DNA of 64,000 nt from Arcicella gelida (GTDB lineage Bacteria; Bacteroidota; Bacteroidia; Cytophagales; Spirosomataceae): positions 1-64,000 of the forward strand of contig NZ_JAYGIL010000033.1 in assembly GCF_034931025.1 (NCBI RefSeq). The letters are read 5' to 3'. Each line of letters begins with the position of its first letter. The stretch's first letter is position 1. The notes under the pieces were generated by a model. The model did no database searches, had not been told where the DNA came from, and saw only the letters and a program-made list of their open reading frames with translations. Below, piece after piece: positions 46,521 through 55,364 of this stretch. Made by a program: the position numbers and the translations under genes.

Positions 46521-47357
46521 TTACGGAAACAGCTTTAAAAAAGTAATGATAAATGGAATAGAAAGTAACAAACCATCGAATCTATCTAAGAAACCACCAT
46601 GTCCAGGAATTGTTGAAGCAGAGTCTTTTATTTTAATACTTCTTTTAAATAATGATTCTACTAAATCTCCATAAGTACCAGCTACTACAATAATTGCTCC
46701 ACAACCAAACCACTGCCAAGTTAAAAGGTCAGTAAAATATGTTGAAAGAATAAAAGAAACAAGCATTGAAGCCAAAAAACCACCAACACTTCCTTCCCAT
46801 GATTTTTTTGGGGATACTCTTTCAAATAACTTGGTTTTACCAAACTTTGTTCCGGCAAAATAAGCACCTGTATCGCTTGCCCATAACAAAAATAAGCAAC
46901 CTAAAGGACGTTGCCAACTAAAATTTGTACTATTTAAAAATGCCAAAATGATAATTAAAGCAAATGGCAATGCTACATAAATAACGCCTAAAAAAGTATA
47001 AGCGATATTTTTAAATGGTTTTTCATCTTGAACCTTGTAAAGTTTGATAAAAAATATCAAAGCCATCAAAGGTGAAAGTATGTAATAATTGGCTTCGGGA
47101 ATAATTCCTTTTTCGATAAGGAAAGTAACTGAAACCAACACAAAGCCACAAAAAGTACCGTAATAAGTTAAAGGTTCGTCACCATCTAGTCCCAATAATT
47201 TATAAAATTCAAGCTGTGCTAAGATGGCAATAATAGCAAAAAGCCCAAAGAAAGTCCAATCGCTAAAAACAATGCAAAATATCAAAAAAGGAACAGCCAC
47301 AACCGCTGCAATTACCCTTTGTTTCAGATTCGACATTCCTTGTAGTTTTTCATTCAT
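46521..47357 (-). CDS. cdsA: Phosphatidate cytidylyltransferase
   Basis: A 278-residue integral membrane enzyme with about eight helices that makes CDP-diacylglycerol from phosphatidate and CTP, the branch point of phospholipid synthesis. The CTP transferase signature is clear at the C-terminus: SPKKSWEGSVGG and IKIKDSASTIPGHGGFLDRFDGLLLSIP with the conserved Asp residues. Met1 or Met8 may be the start. The neighbours DUF2007 and CPBP are upstream in the same direction, with 26 bp to the DUF2007 gene. Confidence 0.95.
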   Translation of the reverse strand: MNEKLQGMSNLKQRVIAAVVAVPFLIFCIVFSDWTFFGLFAIIAILAQLEFYKLLGLDGDEPLTYYGTFCGFVLVSVTFLIEKGIIPEANYYILSPLMALIFFIKLYKVQDEKPFKNIAYTFLGVIYVALPFALIIILAFLNSTNFSWQRPLGCLFLLWASDTGAYFAGTKFGKTKLFERVSPKKSWEGSVGGFLASMLVSFILSTYFTDLLTWQWFGCGAIIVVAGTYGDLVESLFKRSIKIKDSASTIPGHGGFLDRFDGLLLSIPFIITFLKLFP

Positions 47358-47383
47358 ATTGATTATTTTTTAATTAGTGATAC

Positions 47384-47611
47384 TTATGCAATTTCTTTAC
47401 TTTCTTCCAAACCTCCTTCATTATCCAATAAAAACTTGGCTAAAACAGCATCTTTCTGGTGAACATATACTTCACACAGCCCGATAAGATAAGAACTATC
47501 TCTTTTACTGACGATAACCGCATTGATTTGATGTTCATCTTCCAAATAAGCTTTGGCTAATTCTGCTTTAAATGGATTTGCAGACTCGTAAATTTTCTTC
47601 CAATCATTCAT
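47384..47611 (-). CDS. DUF2007 family small protein
   Basis: A 75-residue soluble protein starting at ATG 47611 (MNDWKKIYES); an extra ten codons upstream lack support because the promoter element at 47641-47648 would leave them almost no leader. It fits the DUF2007 'putative signal transducing protein' pattern: ANPFKAELAKAYLEDEHQINAVIVSKRDSSY...EVYVHQKDAVLAKFLL. The fold resembles GlnB-like ferredoxin sandwiches. It lies 26 bp before cdsA and probably shares its message. Confidence 0.82.
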   Translation of the reverse strand: MNDWKKIYESANPFKAELAKAYLEDEHQINAVIVSKRDSSYLIGLCEVYVHQKDAVLAKFLLDNEGGLEESKEIA

Positions 47612-47640
47612 TAAGTAAGCCTTATTTTTAAGATTCAACA

Positions 47641-47648
47641 CAAATATA
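47641..47648 (-). promoter_or_regulatory. Bacteroidota -7 element for DUF2007-cdsA
   Basis: TATATTTG on the minus strand fits TAnnTTTG exactly. It lies 30 bp ahead of the DUF2007 ATG and just past the CPBP stop, so DUF2007 and cdsA can be transcribed apart from the protease gene. Confidence 0.55.
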
Positions 47649-47650
47649 AA

Positions 47651-48583
47651 TCAATCATCACTTCTATAAATACTATGTTGCCAAAACCAACGAAGTAACA
47701 AAACAGTAAATAAACATGATGCTAATGCAAAGCCAACAGGTACAGATTCTGTTTGTTCAATATCAGTTTTAGTTACTTTCATTTGATAAAGGTAAGCCAT
47801 CAACAAAGTAAAACCATTATTTACAAAATGGGCAAACATTGATAACCACAAATTTTGAGTCCAATAATATAAGTACCCAAACATAGCTCCTAATAGCATT
47901 CTTGGAATGAATCCAAAAAATTGAAAGTGAATAAAACTAAACCAAAAAGCAGCAAACCAAATAGCGATATGAGGATTTTTGAAGGTTTTTAAAGCTAAAT
48001 TTTGTAAAACGCCTCTAAACAATAATTCTTCACTTATACCTGCCAAGACTGCAACAACAAAAATCGCCAAAGCAAATTGTGCTTGATTTTTAAAATTAGT
48101 CAAAAATTTGGTGAGTCCGCCCATTGATTTTTCTGATGTTCTCATCCATTCTTCTACGCCTTTCATTGATGCTGGTAATTGCATTTTTTGATTCAATTCA
48201 ATAAAAACAGCATCGAAAGGCATAAAACCAATCACTAAAATAGCAACAAGTGCCAGTACCTGCAAAGTAGTAGGTTGGAAACTTAAAGCTTGAATGCTTT
48301 GTTTTTCGATAACCGACCAATAAAACAGAGATGTTCCAATAAATGCCATCGGAGTTGAAATCATCTGAAGTACCATCACTCCAAGATAAACATTTGGATA
48401 ATCGTTGAGATGTTGTTGGAAATTTGCAGCCTCCTCAAAAGGCATTCCTGTAATTGCTGAAAGTGCAAAAAGTCCTATTGTAGAACCAACAAACAAGAAA
48501 ATTAAGGTCAAACCCACTAAAATCATTAGCTTAGCTATAAAGGGGCGTTCAGTTTGTGGACGAAAAGTATCGAATTCTGTCAT
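47651..48583 (-). CDS. CPBP-family intramembrane metalloprotease
   Basis: A 310-residue membrane protein, about eight helices. The three motifs of the CAAX-protease/bacteriocin-processing (Abi) family are present: EELLFRGVLQNL (Glu-Glu and Arg), FSFIHFQFFGFIPRMLLGAMFGYLYYWTQ (His) and the last motif MFAHFVNNGFTLL (His-Asn). These coordinate a metal and activate water. Substrate unknown. It starts at ATG 48583 and points away from dusB, 93 bp apart. Confidence 0.9.
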   Translation of the reverse strand: MTEFDTFRPQTERPFIAKLMILVGLTLIFLFVGSTIGLFALSAITGMPFEEAANFQQHLNDYPNVYLGVMVLQMISTPMAFIGTSLFYWSVIEKQSIQALSFQPTTLQVLALVAILVIGFMPFDAVFIELNQKMQLPASMKGVEEWMRTSEKSMGGLTKFLTNFKNQAQFALAIFVVAVLAGISEELLFRGVLQNLALKTFKNPHIAIWFAAFWFSFIHFQFFGFIPRMLLGAMFGYLYYWTQNLWLSMFAHFVNNGFTLLMAYLYQMKVTKTDIEQTESVPVGFALASCLFTVLLLRWFWQHSIYRSDD

Positions 48584-48676
48584 AATGGTTGTAAATTTAC
48601 GTAAAAATTAGCAGTGGACAATTATTGAAAACAGTGTAAAGAACTGTTTAAATTAATATTCACACAAAAAAGAACA

Positions 48677-49690
48677 ATGGTCAAGATTAAAAACATAGAA
48701 TTAGGCGAATTTCCTTTATTACTTGCTCCGATGGAAGATGTTTCCGATCCTCCCTTCCGTGCAGTTTGTAAAGCAAATGGTGCCGATTTAATGTACACTG
48801 AATTTATTTCTTCTGAAGGACTCATCCGTGATGCAGCAAAATCCATTCAGAAATTAGATATTTTTGAATACGAACGCCCGATTGGCATTCAGCTTTTTGG
48901 TTCGGATATTGAAACCATGAGAAATTGTGGAGAAATTGCTACCAAAGCTGGTCCAGATTTAATTGACATCAATTATGGCTGTCCTGTTAAACAAGTGGCT
49001 TGTCGTGGTGCTGGTGCGGCTTTATTGCAAGACATTCCTAAAATGGTATTGATGACCAAAGCCGTTGTAGAATCTACGCATTTACCCGTAACCGTAAAAA
49101 CTCGTTTAGGTTGGGATGATACGACCAAAAATATTGAAGATGTAGCCGAACGTTTACAAGATATTGGTATTGAGGCTCTTACGATTCATGGAAGAACCAG
49201 AGTACAAATGTATAAAGGCGATGCCGATTGGCGATTGATTGCTAAAGTAAGAGAAAACCCAAGAATTAGAATTCCCATTTTTGGCAATGGAGATATTGAT
49301 TCGCCAGAAAAAGCACTAGAATACAAAAATCGTTATGGCGTAGATGGTATCATGATTGGCAGAGCATCAATCGGTTATCCTTGGATTTTCAATGAAATCA
49401 AACATTTTATGGAAACTGGAGAACATCTTGCTCCGCCAACGATTCAAGATAGAATTGATGTTTGTAAAAAACATTTAGATTTTAGTATTCGATGGAAAGG
49501 AAACCATGTTGGTATCGTTGAAATGCGAAGACATTATTCTAATTACTTCAAAGGGATATCGCATTTCAAAGAGTTCAGAATGCGATTAGTTACTTCGATG
49601 GACTATGAAGAGATTCTAGGAATTCTCAATGAAGTCTCAATATTTTACGGCGAAGAAGAATTGCTCGTAAAAACTAAAAAGGCGAAGTAA
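48677..49690 (+). CDS. dusB: tRNA-dihydrouridine synthase
   Basis: A 337-residue FMN enzyme that reduces uridine to dihydrouridine in tRNA using NADPH. The TIM barrel starts PLLLAPMEDVSDPPFRA, and carries the catalytic region DINYGCPVKQVACRGAGAALL with its cysteine, VTVKTRLGWD, TIHGRTRVQMYKGDADW and the FMN-phosphate GNGDIDSPE and GIMIGRASIGYPW loops. Length and motif order are normal for the DusB branch. Monocistronic, with a strong terminator. Confidence 0.95.
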   Translation: MVKIKNIELGEFPLLLAPMEDVSDPPFRAVCKANGADLMYTEFISSEGLIRDAAKSIQKLDIFEYERPIGIQLFGSDIETMRNCGEIATKAGPDLIDINYGCPVKQVACRGAGAALLQDIPKMVLMTKAVVESTHLPVTVKTRLGWDDTTKNIEDVAERLQDIGIEALTIHGRTRVQMYKGDADWRLIAKVRENPRIRIPIFGNGDIDSPEKALEYKNRYGVDGIMIGRASIGYPWIFNEIKHFMETGEHLAPPTIQDRIDVCKKHLDFSIRWKGNHVGIVEMRRHYSNYFKGISHFKEFRMRLVTSMDYEEILGILNEVSIFYGEEELLVKTKKAK

Positions 49691-49714
49691 ACATTGATTT
49701 TACTTCGCCTTTTT
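49677..49714 (+). terminator. Terminator of dusB
   Basis: Arms AAAAGGCGAAGTAAA and TTTACTTCGCCTTTT around a 7-nt loop, with T following. The left arm lies within the last codons of dusB. Confidence 0.92.
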
Positions 49715-49793
49715 AGTTTTTAAATAAAATTGAGTTTTAGTAGGATTGACTTTTAGCAATAAAGAAAATAATCTATCAGTTTTCCAAAAATTG

Positions 49794-49801
49794 TATATTT
49801 G
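49794..49801 (+). promoter_or_regulatory. Bacteroidota -7 element
   Basis: TATATTTG fits TAnnTTTG, 17 bp before the Rpn-type ATG. A TTTTCC at about the -33 position is only a partial match. Confidence 0.5.
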
Positions 49802-49818
49802 TTTAAAATTATAGACAA

Positions 49819-50697
49819 ATGGCAGAGTTTGTAGAGAAATACATTAATCCTTTTACCGATTATGGTTTTAAGAAATTGTTTGGCGAAGAGTTGAACAAGG
49901 ATTTGTTAATGGATTTTCTGAACGAATTATTAAAAGAAGAACAAGGGCAAATCAAGGAACTGACTTACCTAAAAACAGAACATTTAGGTTTGACGGAGCT
50001 AGATAGAAAAGCAATTTTTGATTTGTATTGTGAAAATGAACGTGGCGAGAAATTTATTGTAGAGCTACAAAAATCGAAGCAGAATTTCTTTAAAGATAGA
50101 ACAGTTTATTATTCAACTTTCCCAATCAGAGAACAAGCTAAAAGAGCAGATTGGAATTACGAATTAAAAGCTGTTTATACCATCGCAATTCTTGACTTTG
50201 TATTTGAAGCAGATAAAAATGAACCAGAAAAGTTCAGATACGATGTAAAGTTAAAAGACATAGAAACCAATAAAGTATTCTATGATAAATTGACTTTCAT
50301 TTATTTAGAAATGCCTAAATTTAAAAAAACGATAGAGCAACTAGAAACGAGATTTGATAAATGGTTGTATGTTATCAGTAACCTTAACAAATTAGATAGA
50401 ATCCCCGATAGTTTACGAGAACAAATCTTTGAAAAAGTATTTGAAACAGCTGAAATAGCTAAGTTTAGCCAAGAACAAGTATTATCTTATGAAGATAGTT
50501 TGAAGTATTACAGAGATTTAAAGAACTCTTTAGATACAGCGAGAGAAGAAGGTGAAATGGAAGGTAAATTGAAAGGGAAGTTAGAAGGTAAGATTGAAGT
50601 AGCCATAAATATGTTATCTATGAATGTTTCTACTGATATTATTATGCAAGCGACTGGACTTTCTGAGGAGGAAATTAAAAAATTAAGTGATGGTTAA
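49819..50697 (+). CDS. Rpn/PD-(D/E)XK family transposase-like nuclease
   Basis: A 292-residue protein of the 'PD-(D/E)XK nuclease family transposase' group (PF12784), related to the Rpn recombination-promoting nucleases. It opens with KYINPFTDYGFKKLFGEE, the usual start, then has the nuclease core with IFDLYCENERGEKFIVELQKSKQNFF (Asp and ExQ in place of ExK). The C-terminal tail has the lysine/glutamate repeat EGKLKGKLEGK and a short helical end. Bacteroidota genomes carry many dispersed copies. There are no inverted repeats, so it is probably not a full insertion sequence. Confidence 0.88.
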   Translation: MAEFVEKYINPFTDYGFKKLFGEELNKDLLMDFLNELLKEEQGQIKELTYLKTEHLGLTELDRKAIFDLYCENERGEKFIVELQKSKQNFFKDRTVYYSTFPIREQAKRADWNYELKAVYTIAILDFVFEADKNEPEKFRYDVKLKDIETNKVFYDKLTFIYLEMPKFKKTIEQLETRFDKWLYVISNLNKLDRIPDSLREQIFEKVFETAEIAKFSQEQVLSYEDSLKYYRDLKNSLDTAREEGEMEGKLKGKLEGKIEVAINMLSMNVSTDIIMQATGLSEEEIKKLSDG

Positions 50698-50771
50698 GTT
50701 GAACATTCTCCTTTAAAGGGTTATCTTCAATTCAGAAGAAACTTTCTTGATTTTGCAAGGGTTATCTTTTT

Positions 50772-51680
50772 ATGAAAACAACCCTTACTACTTCAACAAC
50801 AACCTCCACGAAACTTCAAAATCCTTTACTTGTTTGGGGCTTATTAGCACTTTTAGCTGGCATCTGGGGAAGTTCTTTTATTTTAGTCAAAAAAAGCTTA
50901 GTCGTTTTTGACCCTGCCCAAGTCGGTTCATTGCGTATTTTCTCGGCTTTTTGTTTTTTCCTCCCATTCTTTCTTTATAACCTTAAAAAAATACCTTTTG
51001 CTAAAGCCAAGTACTTTTTATTAGCAGGTTTACTTGGTAATCTTTTGCCAGCTTTCTTATTTTCGTTAGCAGGTTCAAAACTTGATAGTGGTGTTTCTGG
51101 TGCTTTAAATTCAACAACGCCTTTGTTTACATTGATTATTGGGGCAAGTTTCTTTGGAAATAAAATCACCCAACGCCAAAGTTTTGGAATTATACTTGGC
51201 TTTATCGGTGCTATTTTATTGATTTTAGCTGGTGCTTCAGGTTTCCATGTAAATGGCTATGCTTTTTTTGTAATTCTTGCTACTTTACTCTATGGCATTA
51301 ATTTGAATATTACTAAAAAATACTTGACAGGTTTAGGAATGGACTCATTCTTGATTACTTCATGTATTTTCATGACGATTGGACCAATTGCAGCGGGCGT
51401 TTTATTTTCAACCGACTTTGTTTCAAAATTACAAGAACCTAATGCAATTCAAGCCTTAGTGTTTGCAGTATTACTTGGCGTATTGGGTTCTGCCATTGCA
51501 ATGGTACTTTTCAACCGTTTAATTCAGATGACGAGTGCCGTGTTGGCAAGTTCTGTTACTTATCTTATTCCAATCGTAGCGATTCTTTGGGGAGTAATTG
51601 ATGGTGAAACTATATTATTTCAGCATTATTTAGGAATGAGTATTATTCTTATTGGTGTATATTTGGTGAACAAATCTTAA
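50772..51680 (+). CDS. EamA-family (DMT) transporter
   Basis: A 302-residue membrane protein with ten predicted helices arranged as two EamA repeats. Typical motifs are LLALLAGIWGSSFILVKKSL at the start, SGALNSTTPLFTLIIGASFFG in the first repeat and SAVLASSVTYLIPIVAILWG in the second. Drug/metabolite exporters of this group move amino acids, nucleosides or drugs; the substrate is not evident. It lies 11 bp before the biotinyl carrier gene, so they may be cotranscribed. Confidence 0.88.
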   Translation: MKTTLTTSTTTSTKLQNPLLVWGLLALLAGIWGSSFILVKKSLVVFDPAQVGSLRIFSAFCFFLPFFLYNLKKIPFAKAKYFLLAGLLGNLLPAFLFSLAGSKLDSGVSGALNSTTPLFTLIIGASFFGNKITQRQSFGIILGFIGAILLILAGASGFHVNGYAFFVILATLLYGINLNITKKYLTGLGMDSFLITSCIFMTIGPIAAGVLFSTDFVSKLQEPNAIQALVFAVLLGVLGSAIAMVLFNRLIQMTSAVLASSVTYLIPIVAILWGVIDGETILFQHYLGMSIILIGVYLVNKS

Positions 51681-51691
51681 TTAATTTTCTC

Positions 51692-52189
51692 ATGTTGAAA
51701 GCCATCGTAAACCAGCAAACATTTAATATTCATGCTGATGATTCAGCCACTATCATTGATGGTCAAACATTGGACTGGGACATTGTTGAAATCCGCAAAA
51801 ATCATTTTCATATTCTGTATAAAAATCGTTCTTACAATGCCGAAGTATTAGAAGCAGATTTTCAAACAAAGTCTTTTTTACTAAGTTTGAACAAAAAACA
51901 ATTTGTGGTAAACGTTAAAGACCGTTTTGATATATTGTTAGAACAATTAGGAATGACTGACGCTGCCAATGCCAAAGTAAATGATTTGAAAGCACCCATG
52001 CCAGGGCTTATCGTATCAATACAAGTACAAGTGGGTGATAATATCAAAAAAGGAGATTCTTTATTGATATTAGAGGCGATGAAAATGGAAAATGTTTTGA
52101 AAGCTATTGGCGACGGTAAAGTAAAAAGCATTAAAGTAAATAATAAACAGAATGTGGAAAAGAATCAAGTTTTAATAGAATTTGAGTAA
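51692..52189 (+). CDS. Biotin/lipoyl carrier domain protein (acyl-CoA carboxylase BCCP-like)
   Basis: A 165-residue carrier protein. The C-terminal ~75 residues are a biotinyl domain, beginning DLKAPMPGLIVSIQVQVGDNIKKGD and including the biotinylation motif EAMKMEN (Lys131). The N-terminal half is the beta-rich arm seen on carriers of acetyl- or propionyl-CoA carboxylases. It usually partners a biotin carboxylase and carboxyltransferase; neither lies in this window. Starts with ATG 11 bp after the EamA gene. Confidence 0.9.
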   Translation: MLKAIVNQQTFNIHADDSATIIDGQTLDWDIVEIRKNHFHILYKNRSYNAEVLEADFQTKSFLLSLNKKQFVVNVKDRFDILLEQLGMTDAANAKVNDLKAPMPGLIVSIQVQVGDNIKKGDSLLILEAMKMENVLKAIGDGKVKSIKVNNKQNVEKNQVLIEFE

Positions 52190-52239
52190 GTCTTTATCCT
52201 GATAAGCGACAATTTTCCCCTCCAAATAAAAAAAAAGTA

Positions 52240-52247
52240 TATCTTTG
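52240..52247 (+). promoter_or_regulatory. Bacteroidota -7 element of pyrH
   Basis: TATCTTTG, an exact TAnnTTTG, 22 bp before the pyrH ATG (52270). An upstream TTTTCC lies near the -33 position. Confidence 0.6.
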
Positions 52248-52269
52248 CCTCCGAAAAAAACCTTAAATC

Positions 52270-52980
52270 ATGGACAAACCGAAGTATAAACGAATTCTTC
52301 TCAAACTATCAGGCGAAGCCCTCAGTTCAGATGGTGAAGTTATTGACCCATCAATTTTAGAGCAATACGCTCTTGAAATTAAGAAAGTAAAGGAATTAGG
52401 CGTTGAAATTGCCATTGTGATTGGCGGAGGAAATATCTTCCGTGGGGCAGCAGCAGCTAAAGCAGGTATTGACCGTGTTCAAGGCGATTATATGGGAATG
52501 CTCGCTACCGTTATTAATGGCATGGCTATTCAAGGTTCTTTAGAAAAACACGGAATGTTTACTCGTTTACAAACTGCTATCAAAATGGATGCTGTTTGTG
52601 AACCATTTATTCGTCGCAGAGCGATGCGTCATTTAGAGAAAGGACGTATTGTTATTTTCGGAGCAGGAACTGGAAACCCATATTTTACAACAGATTCTAC
52701 TGCGGCTTTGCGTGCGATTGAAATCGAAGCAGATGTGGTATTGAAAGGAACTAGAGTTGATGGCGTTTACACTGCCGACCCAGAAAAAGACCCAACTGCT
52801 ACTCGTTATACAAATCTTTCATTTGCAGAAGCAATTAGCAAAGGTTTAAAAATTATGGATACTACGGCATTTACTTTATGCCAAGAAAACAAAGTTCCAA
52901 TCATTGTATTTGATATGAACAAAAGTAACAACTTAGTAGATTTAGCAAGAGGAGAAGAAGTAGGAACTTTAATTAGTTAA
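52270..52980 (+). CDS. pyrH: UMP kinase
   Basis: A 236-residue amino-acid-kinase-fold enzyme that phosphorylates UMP to UDP with ATP, an essential step for pyrimidine nucleotides. It has RILLKLSGEAL, the GGGNIFRG loop, MGMLATVINGMA and the ATP-site GTGNPYFTTDSTAALRA. Length is that of bacterial PyrH. It is followed by frr after 78 bp, the usual pairing in many bacteria. Confidence 0.97.
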   Translation: MDKPKYKRILLKLSGEALSSDGEVIDPSILEQYALEIKKVKELGVEIAIVIGGGNIFRGAAAAKAGIDRVQGDYMGMLATVINGMAIQGSLEKHGMFTRLQTAIKMDAVCEPFIRRRAMRHLEKGRIVIFGAGTGNPYFTTDSTAALRAIEIEADVVLKGTRVDGVYTADPEKDPTATRYTNLSFAEAISKGLKIMDTTAFTLCQENKVPIIVFDMNKSNNLVDLARGEEVGTLIS

Positions 52981-53058
52981 TGGTTTAGGTAAACCGATGA
53001 AGATTTTCTAATTCAATCGAAAACCTTGTAATCAATATAGAAAATCCCAAATTAAACA

Positions 53059-53619
53059 ATGGAAGAAATAGAATTTTACATTGATGCAGCCAAAGAAACG
53101 ATGGATGGAGCACTCAAGCACTTAGCAATTGAGCTTTCTAAAATTCGTGCAGGAAAAGCAACGCCTTCAATGTTAGATGGTATTCAAGTAGATTATTATG
53201 GAATGATGACTCCACTTACTGGAGCAGCATCAATCAATACGCCTGATGCTCGTACAATTGTTGTTAAACCTTTCGAGAAAAAAATGATTGCTGAATGTGA
53301 AAAAGCAATTCGTAACTCAAACATTGGTTTAACACCGATGAACGATGGTGAAATTATCCGTTTAAACATTCCTCCACTTACTGAAGAACGTCGTCGTGAT
53401 TTAGTAAAGAGAGTAAAAGCGGAAATTGAAACGGCGAAAATTAATGTAAGAAACGTTCGTCAAGATGCGAACAGTTCTATTAAAAAATTGAAAAATGAAG
53501 GCGTTTCTGAAGATGCTGTAAAAGCAGGAGAGGAGCGTATTCAAAAAATGACTGATAGCTATATTCTTAAAGTAGATGCAGTATTTGCTGATAAAGAAAA
53601 AGATATTATGTCGGTGTAA
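53059..53619 (+). CDS. frr: Ribosome recycling factor
   Basis: A 186-residue tRNA-mimic that splits the post-termination ribosome with EF-G. It carries the family patterns LSKIRAGKATPSMLDGIQVDYYG, ASINTPDARTIVVKPFEK, NDGEIIRLNIPPLTEERR and the C-terminal helix with VRNVRQDANSSIKKLK. Length normal. A strong terminator follows. Confidence 0.97.
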   Translation: MEEIEFYIDAAKETMDGALKHLAIELSKIRAGKATPSMLDGIQVDYYGMMTPLTGAASINTPDARTIVVKPFEKKMIAECEKAIRNSNIGLTPMNDGEIIRLNIPPLTEERRRDLVKRVKAEIETAKINVRNVRQDANSSIKKLKNEGVSEDAVKAGEERIQKMTDSYILKVDAVFADKEKDIMSV

Positions 53620-53639
53620 GTAAAGATTTTTTAGGGAAG

Positions 53640-53686
53640 AGTTTTGAATGCTGAATGACAATTTTAGTATTCAAAACTTTTTTTTG
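53640..53686 (+). terminator. Terminator of pyrH-frr
   Basis: Ten-bp arms AGTTTTGAAT and ATTCAAAACT with a 19-nt loop, followed by a run of eight T. Confidence 0.92.
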
Positions 53687-53716
53687 TGGGTGTTTTTACA
53701 AGATACTAAATTGTTA

Positions 53717-54286
53717 TCACCAATCTTCTTCTCCTTCAATCCAAAATTCTAATAGACTTTCCTTGTCAATGTGAAAACAATATTTGTCTGCTAAGTAATC
53801 TAGACTTTCACTTGTTTCCATTGTTATCCAACCGTAGTAGCGACTCAAACTACAAAAGCGTTGTGCTTTATATGTTGTATTGTTCACTTTTTCAAATCTC
53901 AGTATGTGTCTGTATGATTGAATTTTGTAATAATGTTTTTGTAATTCTATATAGTCGTCTTTGTCAAGATGTCCCAAATAAACATCAATTGAATTTTCAG
54001 TCTTATCAATAATATAGTCTTTGGCTGTTATATGGTTTTCCATTATTTCCGTAACAATTTCAACTTCGTCCTGCAAGACTACAGATTTCAATACTTTTCT
54101 GAGGACGACCTTTGCATCTTCTGGATGTTCATAAAACTCAAAGCCTTTTGGAAGCTCTATTAATAGCTCCGATTTTGGGTATTTGCTTTTATCTTTCACA
54201 ACATAGAAGCGTTCCTTTCCATTTTTTGTCATTTTAGAGATAAAAAAATGGGATTCTTTTTTTCTGTTGATATATTCTAAAAGCAT
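53717..54286 (-). CDS. Hypothetical soluble protein
   Basis: A 189-residue protein with alternating beta strands and charged helices, no signal peptide and no membrane segment. Visible features are an N-terminal beta hairpin (FISKMTKNGKERFYVV), ELPKGFEFYEHPEDAKVVLRKVL, and an aromatic/acidic C-terminus LLEFWIEGEEDW. No family recognised. It opens the accessory block that follows frr and is transcribed toward it, with converging terminators. Confidence 0.65.
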   Translation of the reverse strand: MLLEYINRKKESHFFISKMTKNGKERFYVVKDKSKYPKSELLIELPKGFEFYEHPEDAKVVLRKVLKSVVLQDEVEIVTEIMENHITAKDYIIDKTENSIDVYLGHLDKDDYIELQKHYYKIQSYRHILRFEKVNNTTYKAQRFCSLSRYYGWITMETSESLDYLADKYCFHIDKESLLEFWIEGEEDW

Positions 54287-54443
54287 TTTGGTATATCAAA
54301 ATAATGTTTATTTGTTACGAAAAAATATTTGTAAAGAAGTGTATGGAACTACAAAAGCTACCGAGCTTTTTGTGATTAAAAAGGCTCTATAATCTTTTCC
54401 AATTTCAAATGCTTTCCAATTCACTTTTTCAGTAAAACAGGTT

Positions 54444-55205
54444 TTAATAAAAAAAATTAAATTTTTCTGATTTCATATTTTTAAAATTACCCATTACGAT
54501 AACTTTTTTCTTTGTTGTGTTACTCATTAAATCCATTTTGTAATCGCCTGTAAATTTTTTCGAAGAATTGTCAAAAAACAAATTGCAATACCCTTGTCCA
54601 TTACCAAACTTATTTATCTCTGAAAGATAATAACCTTCAACTTTTTTTCTTTTGTCGATAAGATATGAACCATTTGAAGTAAATGATTTTATCTCAAAAA
54701 CGATATTTACGTAAGGGTTTTGTTTAACATAGTAGATTAGAATTGAGTTTTCTTTTGTGTACCTAAAACTTTGTTCTCCTTGAGGTAAGCATCCAATGTT
54801 ATTTAAGTTATCTTCGAAGCTCAAAATATTTTCCCCACAATTAAACTTTGTTTGGCTAAAGTTGTATGGTTTCGAGATAAATGGAATTATTAATGTGTCT
54901 AAAGCGATTATTTTATTGGTTGTATTTTTAATAATAATTGGATAAATACCTGCATTTTCATACTTATGTGAAAAAGTAGATTCAATTAAAGTAGTTTTTG
55001 TTGAGTCTCCAAAATCTACTTTAAAAGTATTCGTACTTGTCGGTTTAAAATAAAATTGTACTTTTCCAAGTGTGTCCAGTGTGAAGGAAATTTTTGCAGT
55101 TTCAATTATTTCGACAGGTTCTGGTTCTAGATTACTTTTTGGTGAGCAAGAAAAGATAAAAAAGCTAACAAGAAAGTAAAATATTGGTGTTTTTGATGTC
55201 TTCAT
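54444..55205 (-). CDS. Lipoprotein with PKD-like domain
   Basis: A 253-residue lipoprotein (lipobox FFIFSC, Cys20). The first half of the mature part is a PKD-type immunoglobulin-like domain: KVDFGDSTKTTLIESTFSHKYENAGIYPIIIKNTT, with the FGD and HKYENAGIY motifs. The second half is beta-rich with two cysteines (FNCGEN, NIGCLPQGE) and ends GNFKNMKSEKFNFFY. PKD domains mediate binding of proteins or polymers. No partner gene is adjacent. Confidence 0.72.
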   Translation of the reverse strand: MKTSKTPIFYFLVSFFIFSCSPKSNLEPEPVEIIETAKISFTLDTLGKVQFYFKPTSTNTFKVDFGDSTKTTLIESTFSHKYENAGIYPIIIKNTTNKIIALDTLIIPFISKPYNFSQTKFNCGENILSFEDNLNNIGCLPQGEQSFRYTKENSILIYYVKQNPYVNIVFEIKSFTSNGSYLIDKRKKVEGYYLSEINKFGNGQGYCNLFFDNSSKKFTGDYKMDLMSNTTKKKVIVMGNFKNMKSEKFNFFY

Positions 55206-55364
55206 TGTTTTTTTTAATGTTCAGTTTAAATTAGTGCTAATGGTGGTATTGAAGTAGTGCATTTACGAAAATTTTTAACAATTGTTCTACGAATGGCGTA
55301 CAACTCTTAACAAAAAACATATTCTAATCAGTCTAATTGAAAAAACACTTAGACTAGCGAGGGC

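Noticed and set aside
49819..50697. Complete insertion sequence
   Set aside because: No terminal inverted repeats or target-site duplications were found around the gene.
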